A stretch of DNA of 64,000 nt from Rhodocyclus purpureus (lineage in GTDB: Bacteria; Pseudomonadota; Gammaproteobacteria; Burkholderiales; Rhodocyclaceae), in assembly GCF_016653115.1 (NCBI RefSeq), contig NZ_NHRX01000067.1:11279-75278 (forward strand). Reading direction: 5' to 3'. The notes under the pieces were generated by a model. The model saw only the letters and a program-made list of their open reading frames with translations, was not told the origin of the DNA and ran no database searches. Below, piece after piece: positions 1-8,738 of this stretch (position 1 is the first letter of the stretch; the number at the start of each line of letters is the position of its first letter). Made by a program: the position numbers and the translations under genes.

Positions 1-960
1 AGAAGAACGCGCTGGATTGCCACGGCGCTACGCGCCTCGCAATGACGGAATTGATGAAGGGGCCGAAGCAAAGGTCTTGGCGCGATCAGCAGCCCGTCAT
101 CGCGAGCCCGCAGGGCGTGGCGATCCAGTGCGTGGGGCTGATGTCGGATAGCGCGTGGAAGCCGGCAAGGGCGCTGAGTGAGAAGAACGCTCTGGATTGC
201 CACGGCGCTACGCGCCTCGCGATGACGGAATTGATGAAGGGGCCGAAGCAAAGGTCTTGGCTCGATCAGCAGCCCGTCATCGCGAGCCCGTAGGGCGTGG
301 CGATCCAGTGCGTAGGGCTGATGTTCGGTCGCACGAGGAAGCCGGCAAGGGCGCTGAGTGAGAAGAACGCTCTGGATTGCCACGGCGCTACGCGCCTCGC
401 AATGACGGAATTGATGAAGGGGCCGAAGCAAGGGTCTTGGCGCGATCAGTAGCCCGTCATCGCGAGCCCGCAGGGCGTGGCGATCCAGTGCGTAGGGCTG
501 ATGTCGGATAGCGCGTGGAAGCCGGAAAGGGCACTGAGTGAGAAGAACGCGCTGGATTGCCACGGCGCTACGCGCCTCGCAATGACGGAATTGATGAAGG
601 GGCCGAAGCAAAGGTCTTGGCGCGATCAGTAGCCCGTCATCGCGAGCCCGCAGGGCGTGGCGATCCAGTGCGTAGGGCTGATGTTGGGTCGTACGTGGAT
701 GCCGGCAAGAGCGCTGAGTGAGAAGAACGCGCTGGATTGCCACGGCGCTACGCGCCTCGCGATGACGAAATTGATGAAGGGGCCGAAGCAAAGGTCTTGG
801 CTCGATCAGCAGCCCGTCATCGCGAGCCCGCAGGGCGTGGCGATCCAGGGCGTAGGGCTGATGTTGGGTCGCACGTGGAAACCGGCAAGGGCGTTGAGTG
901 AGAAGAACGCGCTGGATTGCCACGGCGCTACGCGCCTCGCAATGACGGAATTGATGCGAC
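1..960. repeat. 180-bp tandem array of paired inverted REP-like palindromes (array A)
   Basis: The same 180-bp text restarts at 1, 181, 361, 541, 721 and 901, giving about 5.3 copies with few differences. The array runs off the left edge of the window. Each unit carries one palindrome starting CTGGATTGCCACGGCGC and ending CGCAATGACG, and one in the opposite orientation starting CGTCATCGCGAGCCC and ending GGCGATCCAG. The two are diverged inverted versions of one REP-like element of about 35 bp. Short open frames inside the array (for example 42-293 and 657-1001) only reflect the repeat and are not called as genes. Related elements lie at 45231-45362 and 57266-57994. Confidence 0.93.
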
Positions 961-1015
961 TGAATGCGTTTCATGCGCTGGGGTGGCGGAACTCGCCATG
1001 ACGGTCAGGGGCTCG

Positions 1016-2179
1016 TTATTCGACGCTGACGTTGACCTGGTAGCCGTTGGCTTTGAGCAGGGCGTGGCGCTTGGCTTCTTCGAGGTCGGACTGGACCATT
1101 TCGGCGCACATCTGCTGGACCGTGATTTCGGGGGTCCAGCCGAGTTTTTCCTTGGCTTTGGTGGGGTCGCCGAGGAGGGTCTCCACCTCCGTCGGGCGGA
1201 AATACCTCGGATCGATGCGGACGACCGGGGTGTTAGGGGTTAGGTGTGAGGTGTTAGGAGGGTTGGTCCAGTAGGCTTTTTCGTTGATTCCTTGGCCTTC
1301 CCAGCGGAGTTGCATGCCGAGGGCTTCGGCGGTCCAGTTGATGAACTGGCGGACGCTGTATTGCACGCCGGTGGCGATGACGAAGTCTTCGGGTTGGTCC
1401 TGCTGTAGCATCAGCCACTGCATGCGGACGTAGTCCTTGGCGTGGCCCCAGTCGCGCAGGGCGTCGAGGTTGCCCATGTACAGGCAGTCTTCCAGGCCTT
1501 GGCTGATGTTGGCCAGGCCGCGCGTGATCTTGCGCGTGACGAAGGTTTCGCCGCGGCGCGGGGATTCGTGGTTGAAGAGGATGCCGTTGCAGGCGTACAT
1601 GCCGTAGGCCTCGCGGTAGTTGACCGTGATCCAGTAGGCGTAGAGCTTGGCGACCGCGTAGGGGCTGCGCGGGTAGAAGGGGGTGGTTTCCTTCTGCGGG
1701 ATCTCTTGCACGAGGCCGTACAGTTCGCTGGTGCTGGCTTGGTAGAAGCGGGTCTTATTTTCGAGGCCGAGGATGCGGATGGCTTCGAGGATGCGCAGGG
1801 TGCCGATGGCGTCGACGTCGGCGGTGTATTCGGGACTCTCGAAGCTCACGGCCACGTGGCTTTGCGCGCCGAGGTTGTAGATCTCGTCGGGCTGGGTTTC
1901 CTGGATGATGCGGACGAGGTTGCTCGTATCCGACAGATCACCGTAGTGAAGTTTTAGGTGCGAGGTGTTAGGGGTTAGGACGTGGGGGTCCTGGTAGAGG
2001 TGGTCGATGCGTTGCGTATTGAAATTGCTGGCGCGGCGCTTGATGCCGTGGACGATGTAGCCCTTCTCCAGGAGGAATTCGGCAAGGTAGGAGCCGTCTT
2101 GGCCGGTGATGCCGGTGATCAAAGCAACCTTCGGTTGGTTTGAGGGGGTAGGGGTTAGGTGTGAGGGGTTAGGAGTCAC
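1016..2179 (-). CDS. gmd: GDP-mannose 4,6-dehydratase with repeat-derived insertions
   Basis: Converts GDP-D-mannose to GDP-4-keto-6-deoxymannose, the first step towards GDP-fucose, GDP-rhamnose or GDP-perosamine for surface polysaccharide. It is a cytosolic NADP-dependent short-chain dehydrogenase. The Rossmann motif [11 protein letters not shown] is near the N-terminus. The catalytic Tyr-x3-Lys sits in [12 protein letters not shown], and the fingerprints [14 protein letters not shown] and [13 protein letters not shown] are clear. The C-terminal [20 protein letters not shown] is canonical. Length is 387 aa. Oddity: the first 16 residues and two internal loops (TPNTSHL-type peptides near residues 67-75 and 306-320) are read from the same short repeat found in the flanking intergenic DNA. 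They stand where other Gmd proteins have variable loops. The GTG start lies inside the repeat; no better start is visible before KVALITG. No other polysaccharide gene is present. Confidence 0.93.
   Translation of the reverse strand: MTPNPSHLTPTPSNQPKVALITGITGQDGSYLAEFLLEKGYIVHGIKRRASNFNTQRIDHLYQDPHVLTPNTSHLKLHYGDLSDTSNLVRIIQETQPDEIYNLGAQSHVAVSFESPEYTADVDAIGTLRILEAIRILGLENKTRFYQASTSELYGLVQEIPQKETTPFYPRSPYAVAKLYAYWITVNYREAYGMYACNGILFNHESPRRGETFVTRKITRGLANISQGLEDCLYMGNLDALRDWGHAKDYVRMQWLMLQQDQPEDFVIATGVQYSVRQFINWTAEALGMQLRWEGQGINEKAYWTNPPNTSHLTPNTPVVRIDPRYFRPTEVETLLGDPTKAKEKLGWTPEITVQQMCAEMVQSDLEEAKRHALLKANGYQVNVSVE
1228..1263 (-). repeat. short C/T/A-rich repeat inside gmd (copy 1)
   Basis: On the minus strand this reads as CCTAACACCTCACACC followed by TAACCCCTAACACC and encodes the peptide [12 protein letters not shown]. 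It replaces a variable loop of Gmd just before the conserved [13 protein letters not shown] segment. The frame is kept. Confidence 0.8.
1953..1981 (-). repeat. short C/T/A-rich repeat inside gmd (copy 2)
   Basis: On the minus strand, CCTAACCCCTAACACCTCGC encodes LTPNTSHL. It lies between HLYQDPHV and [12 protein letters not shown], where other Gmd proteins have a short variable linker. The frame is kept. Confidence 0.8.
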
Positions 2180-2219
2180 TTGTTCGGGTGTTACGTGTCA
2201 GGTGGGAGGTGTTAGGAGG
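2141..2219 (-). repeat. short C/T/A-rich repeat covering the gmd start and upstream gap
   Basis: A run of CCTAACCCCTCACACC-like words covers the 5' end of gmd, where it supplies the GTG start and the peptide [12 protein letters not shown]. It continues as diverged copies through the gap to the next gene upstream. Any ribosome-binding site for gmd must lie within this repeat. Confidence 0.7.
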
Positions 2220-2568
2220 CGCTGGGTTTGGCTTTTATGGTTTTGCTAAGGTTGGTTAGCATGCCGAGGAGTTGGTAGGATCGTTGGATCCAGTCTTTGC
2301 CGGTTTCTTTGGGGATATAGCCGATGTCGATCCCGATCCAGGTCTGGGTGGCGAACTCGGCGGCGGAGCCTTTGGCGATTTCCAGAAAGCGGAGCTGTTC
2401 TCTTTTTGATTCTTTCTCCATCCCTTCGGCGATGTTGCTGGGAATGGACAGGGCGGCGCGGGTGATCTGGTCCTTGAAGCCGAAATCCCTGAGGTCGGCG
2501 AGCTGGCGGTACACATCCGCCGCCAATCGAGCACTGACCCTCCAAACCTCAAGCCTCTCGCACTTCAT
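2212..2568 (-). CDS. four-helix bundle protein (23S rRNA intervening-sequence protein family)
   Basis: A 118-residue, mostly helical protein. The N-terminal LEVWRVSARLAADVYR and the central hallmark IPSNIAEGMEKESKREQLRF followed by AKGSAAE identify the S23/IVP-type four-helix bundle family (PF05635-like). Members are common next to polysaccharide genes and as stand-alone genes. Their role is not established; proposals include nucleic-acid or ribosome binding. The gene lies directly upstream of gmd on the same strand, with a short repeat-filled gap, so co-transcription is plausible. Repeats of the CTACCCC type begin immediately upstream of its ATG, so its promoter region has been remodelled by the repeat and the neighbouring insertion sequence. 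Confidence 0.85.
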   Translation of the reverse strand: MKCERLEVWRVSARLAADVYRQLADLRDFGFKDQITRAALSIPSNIAEGMEKESKREQLRFLEIAKGSAAEFATQTWIGIDIGYIPKETGKDWIQRSYQLLGMLTNLSKTIKAKPSAS

Positions 2569-2609
2569 TCCTACCCCCTAGCACCTACCCCCTAGCACCT
2601 ACCCCCTAG
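2563..2609. repeat. CTACCCCCTAGCAC tandem repeat at the IS left junction
   Basis: Three near-identical 14-bp words (CCTACCCCCTAGCA) run up to the left end of the insertion sequence. The last CTAG of this repeat is the sequence duplicated on the far side of the element. It is a relative of the repeat found in gmd. Confidence 0.85.
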
Positions 2610-2624
2610 CAGCCTGTCGGACTT
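2610..2624. repeat. IS left terminal inverted repeat
   Basis: CAGCCTGTCGGACTT, an exact reverse complement of the right end at 4140-4154. It is preceded by CTAG. Confidence 0.9.
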
Positions 2625-2716
2625 GAGTCCGTCGGCAGGTGGATTTGGGGCAATCTGCCTAAATTTTGTGCAGAAATAGAGGTTGTCAGGCGCATAACGA
2701 ACATATCTAGGTCGTT

Positions 2717-4090
2717 TTATGCCATTTGGGGATGCTGCGGACGCAATGCGGCCATGCGTTTCAAATTCCACGCCAGACACACAAGACGCCATTCGCCCGC
2801 AACCAGATCCAGCCCGCGCAGCAGGAACTGACGGAAGCCGATCACTGACTTGATGATGCCGAACACAGGTTCAACGGTCTGCTTCCGGAGCGCGTAGGTG
2901 GCCCGTCCTTCTTTCGTCTTCAGGCGATGCTCCATGCGTGCCATAGGCTTGGCGTCAGCCGGCAACGGAGCTGGCTCGGTGAAACGCTCGCGCCAACCTG
3001 CATGGTGCGCGTCACGCCCGGTGGCGATCAGCGGCGTGATCCCCGCCACCTCACAAGCCACGACATTCTTTTCACTGCAAAAGCCGGTGTCGGCAAGCAG
3101 TTGATCTACCTGCCCCAAGGTATCGGGCAAAGCTTCCAGGTGGGCCAGCATCGGTTCCACCTGCTCTTTGTCGTTCGGTGCCTGCGTTACCGTCGGAACG
3201 ACAACCAGCAGACTGTCGACGTCCACCGCAGCTTGAGCGTTGTACGCTTGCTCGAAGCCACCACCGGAAACCGGCATGATCCGCGACTCCTCATCCGTGA
3301 GATTGATCTGGTCCGTCGCTCGGGCACCGGGTTTCGGAGGCTCGGGCGCCTTGCCGCGCGGCTTCTTGCCCGTCTCCTTTGCCTTGGCTTCGCGTTGCGC
3401 TACTTTCTCCTCGTAGGCCGCCTGCTCACGCGCGAAGCGTTCCTTCGCCCGCGCCTCAATCTTCGCCTTGGCCGCAGCCATCGCCTTCAGCCGATCCTCA
3501 CGACGCGCAATCTCCGCCGGAAGATTGACGCCGTCCGGAACGTCGGCCCGGTCAGCCTGCTCGGCCAACTTCAGCAGCTCCTGTACTTCAGCCTTGAGTT
3601 GCGCCTCTATCTTCTCGATGTGTCCATGAGACAGCGCGCTGTGGCGCGACGCGTTTGCATGCACCTTGGTGCCGTCCAGGCTCACCGTTCCCAGCTTCAG
3701 GAGCTTCATCTCCTTCGCCAGCTCCAGTACTTGCACGAAAAGGTCGGACAGTTCGCTCAAGAAACGGCGGCGGAACGTCGCCAGCGTATCGTGATCGGGG
3801 TGACTACCCGCAGCAATGAAGCGAAACGCCACCGAATCGTAGGTCGCTCGCTCGATCTTGCGGCTCGAAAAAACACCCGTGGCGTACCCATACACCAGCA
3901 GCGACAGCAGCAGCGCAGGATGGTAGGCCGCGCTTCCTTTGCCGGCATACAACTTCTCCAGCCGGCTCAGGTCCAGCCCTTCCACCGCTTCAACGATGAA
4001 CCTCGCCAGATGATCTTTCGGCAGCCAATCTTCCATCGAAGGCGGCAGCAGAAACGTCGTTTTGCGGTCAATCGGGCGGAAGACACTCAT
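2717..4090 (-). CDS. IS1182-family transposase
   Basis: A DDE-type transposase of 457 aa from the ATG at 4090 (MSVFRPIDRKTTFLLPPS). An upstream in-frame TTG at 4111 is possible but less likely. The N-terminal half carries the IS1182 signature AYHPALLLSLLVYGYATGVF with RKIERA, and HPDHDTLATFRRRF. The first catalytic Asp lies in TVSLDGTKVHANAS. A charged helical insertion (about residues 180-260) follows. The second Asp is in LLADTGFCSEKNV, and the catalytic Glu is in RKQTVEPVFGIIKSVIGFRQF. No frameshift or internal stop is seen, so the enzyme is probably functional. Confidence 0.93.
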   Translation of the reverse strand: MSVFRPIDRKTTFLLPPSMEDWLPKDHLARFIVEAVEGLDLSRLEKLYAGKGSAAYHPALLLSLLVYGYATGVFSSRKIERATYDSVAFRFIAAGSHPDHDTLATFRRRFLSELSDLFVQVLELAKEMKLLKLGTVSLDGTKVHANASRHSALSHGHIEKIEAQLKAEVQELLKLAEQADRADVPDGVNLPAEIARREDRLKAMAAAKAKIEARAKERFAREQAAYEEKVAQREAKAKETGKKPRGKAPEPPKPGARATDQINLTDEESRIMPVSGGGFEQAYNAQAAVDVDSLLVVVPTVTQAPNDKEQVEPMLAHLEALPDTLGQVDQLLADTGFCSEKNVVACEVAGITPLIATGRDAHHAGWRERFTEPAPLPADAKPMARMEHRLKTKEGRATYALRKQTVEPVFGIIKSVIGFRQFLLRGLDLVAGEWRLVCLAWNLKRMAALRPQHPQMA

Positions 4091-4137
4091 GGCAACGAAA
4101 TCCGTTCTCAATGCCCGTCATTATCTCATTGGAGCGC

Positions 4138-4755
4138 TTAAGTCCGACAGGCTGCTAGGCGGGCGTCGATCGCGCCAGACAGTAAGCGGCGCTGCTCGTC
4201 GTTCAGGACGTAGGCAGTGCGCAGAACGCCCTGACCGTTCCGGCCGGAGCGCACCGCGGCGAGGCTTTCCTCCGGCAACGCGGCGAGTTCCTCGACGAAG
4301 ACCTCGAGCAGCCGCGCTTCCAGATCCGGCCCGGCGACCCTGGCGAGCAGGACGCTCGCGAAACGCCGGGCTTCGCTGCCGGCCTGGGTCGCCAGTTCGC
4401 GCCGCTGCGTCTCCCGCCGGTGCGCTTCGACAGCGGCGCTGCGTTCGCGCTCGCCGGCCAGTTCCCTGGCAAGCGCATCCATCTGGCGTCCGCGCTCGAC
4501 CGCCAGTTCGGCCTCGAAGCGGGTACGCGCGCTCGCCTTTTCCTGTTCCCAGTCCGCCAGGCGACACTCGAACTGCTGCTTCATGCTCGCTGCCTGCGCT
4601 TCGGTCGCGCGTGCTTCGGCCAGCGTGCGTTCGATTCCGGAGCGGCGCTCGGCCAGCGTCTGCATCACCGGCCGGTAGAGAAAGCGCTTGAGTATCCAGA
4701 GCAGCGCCAGGAAATTGATGATTTCCAGCGCAAACGTGGTCCAGTTGATTTCCAT
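4138..4755 (-). pseudogene. atpF: N-type ATPase subunit b, 3'-truncated
   Basis: Peripheral-stalk subunit b of the alternative (N-type) F-ATPase. It has one N-terminal membrane helix (FALEIINFLALLWILKRFLY, about residues 6-25), then a long charged coiled coil. The C-terminal delta-like part (LLARVAGPDLEARLLEVFVEELAAL) links to F1. The protein is 205 aa, whereas family members are usually about 250. The frame enters the insertion sequence and stops in its terminal repeat. Even with the IS removed, the frame would meet a stop in the CTACCCC repeat within a few codons, so the break may predate the IS. The alpha (atpA) and gamma (atpG) genes that normally follow are absent. The start ATG follows atpE by 8 nt. 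Confidence 0.85.
4140..4154. repeat. IS right terminal inverted repeat
   Basis: AAGTCCGACAGGCTG, followed by CTAG. It provides the stop codon of the truncated atpF frame. Confidence 0.9.
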
Positions 4756-4763
4756 GAAGCCGC

Positions 4764-5030
4764 CTATTTCAGGAAATATTCGAGCAGCGGATTGCGGAAG
4801 AGGATGACGAGGACGATCACCAGAACATAGATGGCCAGCGATTCGATCATCGCCAGACCGATGAACAGGGTGCGGCTGATCGACTTCTCCGCTTCCGGCT
4901 GGCGCGCCAGCGACTCCAGCGCCTGGCTGATGGCCCGCCCCATGGCGATCGCCGGAAAAATGATGCCGAGCGCGATGGCGAACGCCGCCGCTACCGTGGA
5001 GATGATGACAAACCAGTGAATGTCGCTCAT
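4764..5030 (-). CDS. atpE: N-type ATPase subunit c
   Basis: An 88-residue proteolipid with two membrane helices joined by the polar loop [10 protein letters not shown], which contacts the central stalk. It forms the ion-carrying rotor ring. The ion-binding carboxylate is the Glu of MIESLAIY in helix 2, with the adjacent Ser retained. In helix 1 the position that is Gln in Na+-binding c subunits (Ilyobacter Gln32, aligned by the shared ESxARQPEA) is Met here. The full Na+ ligand set is therefore not present, which hints at proton use (inference). The ATG overlaps the atpB stop (ATGA), showing translational coupling. Confidence 0.93.
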   Translation of the reverse strand: MSDIHWFVIISTVAAAFAIALGIIFPAIAMGRAISQALESLARQPEAEKSISRTLFIGLAMIESLAIYVLVIVLVILFRNPLLEYFLK

Positions 5031-5737
5031 GTCGGCTTTCCTTTCGTGTCGTCTGCGGGTGATGCTTCGGGAGCTTCCGCAACATCATGGGATTGCATGC
5101 CACCGGCGACGTAGATCAAGGCCAGCATGCCGAAGATGTAGGCCTGGACCAGCGCTTCGACGATGTGCAGCATCAGCACCGGCACCGGCACCAGCAGGCC
5201 CGCCACCAGCAGCACCAGCAGCGCGGCCATCTCCAGGCTCATGATGTTGCCGAAGAGGCGCATGGCCAGCGCCAGCGTGCGCGAGAGTTCGCCGAGCAGG
5301 TGAAACGGCAGCAGGATCGGGCTGGGCGTCAGGTAGTGGCGCAGGTAATTCGTGAGACCCGAAGTGCGGATTCCGTACCAATGCACCGACAGGAAGACGA
5401 CGACGGCCAGCGCGGCGGTGGTCGACAGATCGCCAGTCGGCGAATGCAGTTCGGGCACCAGTCCGGTCAGGTTGGCCACGGCGACGAACAGCCAGAGGCT
5501 GCCGATGAAGGGCAGGAGCAGTTCGCCGCGTCCGGGCAGGACGCCTTCGATCGCGGCAACGATGGCCTGCACGACGCCTTCGAGCGCCGTCTGCACGAGG
5601 CCGGGCTCGTCCGGCGACAGTCGCCGCGTCGCCAGCCAGCAAGCGACGCCGACCACCAGCAACAGTCCCCAGGTCGTCACCACCGTGGCGGTGAGCTGCA
5701 GCCAGCCGAGTGTGAACACCACGTTTGTCGTATCCAT
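5027..5737 (-). CDS. atpB: N-type ATPase subunit a
   Basis: Membrane stator subunit that forms the two ion half-channels against the c ring. It is about 236 aa with five or more hydrophobic helices. The family hallmark [20 protein letters not shown] contains the essential channel Arg. The acidic C-terminal tail ([10 protein letters not shown]) is a variable extension. ATG at 5737 and an adjacent GTG at 5740 are both possible; ATG is chosen. It lies 21 nt after atpQ. The usual atpR gene, which in N-ATPase operons stands between atpQ and atpB, has no room here. Confidence 0.92.
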   Translation of the reverse strand: MDTTNVVFTLGWLQLTATVVTTWGLLLVVGVACWLATRRLSPDEPGLVQTALEGVVQAIVAAIEGVLPGRGELLLPFIGSLWLFVAVANLTGLVPELHSPTGDLSTTAALAVVVFLSVHWYGIRTSGLTNYLRHYLTPSPILLPFHLLGELSRTLALAMRLFGNIMSLEMAALLVLLVAGLLVPVPVLMLHIVEALVQAYIFGMLALIYVAGGMQSHDVAEAPEASPADDTKGKPT

Positions 5738-5758
5738 CACAACTCCATCATCGCCCCA

Positions 5759-6027
5759 TCACCAGTACTTGCGGACGAAGACAAAGACGTTCAGGACACC
5801 GATCGCCAGACCGAGGAGGATCAGGTTCATCGTCCAGGAAACGCCATAGCCCTCCGCCTGACTGTCTAGCCAATGTCCCAGGTAGGCGCCGGCCAGCAGG
5901 GGAACGACGAACAGCACCGACAGGCTGCCGAGGAATACGGTCTGGGCGAGCAGCGACCGCTTGTTGCGTTCCGCCTTCTGGAGGCGCTCGCTGTCCCGGC
6001 TCACGTCACGGCGCCACTTTTCGTCGC

Positions 6028-6031
<4 letters not shown>
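5759..6031 (-). CDS. atpQ: N-type ATPase accessory membrane protein AtpQ (gene 1-like)
   Basis: A small protein of 90 aa. The charged N-terminus (SDEKWRRDVSRDSERLQKAE) is followed by two membrane helices (about residues 28-50 and 66-86) and the family-like motif LGHWLD in the loop. This is the layout of the F-ATPase gene-1-like subunits typical of N-type operons. These are thought to assist ring assembly or Mg2+ handling, though this is not firmly shown. Its ATG overlaps the stop of atpC (ATGA). Confidence 0.8.
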
Positions 6032-8241
<2,210 letters not shown>

Positions 8242-8272
8242 GGTCTTCTCCTGTCCTGGTTGAAATGACGAA

Positions 8273-8293
8273 GGCCTATTTTGATGATAGGCC
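8273..8293. repeat. palindrome upstream of the 7849-8241 gene
   Basis: GGCCTAT and ATAGGCC with a 7-nt loop, about 30 nt upstream of the ATG at 8241. It is placed where an operator or a 5' leader hairpin would be. Nothing further identifies it. Confidence 0.45.
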
Positions 8294-8321
8294 GCCGGCA
8301 GGAAAAGGACTCGAGTTTTTT

Positions 8322-8350
8322 CGGGGACAGTATGGAGTATGCTGTCCCCG
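8322..8350. repeat. GGGGACAG hairpin, REP-like
   Basis: CGGGGACAG and CTGTCCCCG form a perfect 9-bp stem around an 11-nt loop, with a T run (8316-8321) directly before it on the plus strand. For the minus-strand genes on both sides the run is A, not U, so it is not a standard terminator for them. It looks like a dispersed palindromic element. Confidence 0.6.
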
Positions 8351-8414
8351 AGCGCCGGCACCTCGACCAGCGGTACGATCACCGGGGATCTCTCCCGATG
8401 GCGGATTTCCCGGA

Positions 8415-8738
8415 TCAGAGCGCATCTATCAGCGGTTTCGCCATGCGTGCTCCCTCGGCTTCGATGGCGGACCTCAGCGCGTCAATACCCGGGTGAAGGT
8501 TAAGTCGGAAGTCTATAGCGTCGAGGTCCTTGGCACTCGGTACGATATCCAACAGCCGCATGGCCAAACGCATACCGTCTTCGCTCGCGCTCGCGTTCTG
8601 CAACCCGGTGAGACGACGACGGACGCCATCGGCAAATAGCGTGGCCTTTCGGTCTCCTCGCTCCTCAAGCCGTTCCAACATGGCGAGGAGTTGCTCCGCC
8701 TTGGCTTTCAATTCAACAATATCTTCACTGATGCTCAT
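8415..8738 (-). CDS. putative immunity protein for the adjacent toxin
   Basis: 107 residues from the ATG at 8738 (MSISEDIVELKAKAEQLLAM). The N-terminus is a helical heptad stretch (AEQLLAMLERLEERGDRK) and the remainder is mixed, with FRLNLHPGIDALRSAIEAEG. There is no signal peptide. The start overlaps the stop of the toxin gene by ATGA, the usual arrangement of a polymorphic toxin followed by its immunity gene. I do not recognise the family; the role is inferred from position, size and coupling. Confidence 0.6.
   Translation of the reverse strand: MSISEDIVELKAKAEQLLAMLERLEERGDRKATLFADGVRRRLTGLQNASASEDGMRLAMRLLDIVPSAKDLDAIDFRLNLHPGIDALRSAIEAEGARMAKPLIDAL

Larger units (their letters stand above)
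2610..4154 (-). mobile_element. IS1182-type insertion sequence
   Basis: A complete element of 1545 bp. It is bounded by perfect 15-bp terminal inverted repeats, CAGCCTGTCGGACTT at the left and AAGTCCGACAGGCTG at the right. Both ends are flanked by CTAG (2606-2609 and 4155-4158), which I read as a 4-bp target duplication at a palindromic target. It contains one intact transposase gene on the minus strand. It sits at the broken 3' end of the ATPase operon: the last 17 bases of the atpF frame are IS sequence. Perfect ends and an intact gene suggest a recent, possibly active insertion. Confidence 0.9.

Noticed and set aside
1-960. Array A as a CRISPR array
   Set aside because: The 180-bp units are nearly identical throughout, with no short repeat plus unique spacer pattern and no cas genes.
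42-1001. Short open frames in the repeat array as small repeat proteins
   Set aside because: The frames exist only because the 180-bp unit is a multiple of three. No ribosome-binding site is present, and stop codons appear in some copies (for example TAG at 291).
1953-1981. gmd as a pseudogene disrupted by the repeat
   Set aside because: All repeat pieces keep frame, the catalytic and cofactor motifs are intact, and the insert sites are variable loops.
8322-8350. Rho-independent terminator of the toxin/immunity operon
   Set aside because: The T run lies before the stem on the plus strand, so a minus-strand transcript would have an A run instead of a U run.
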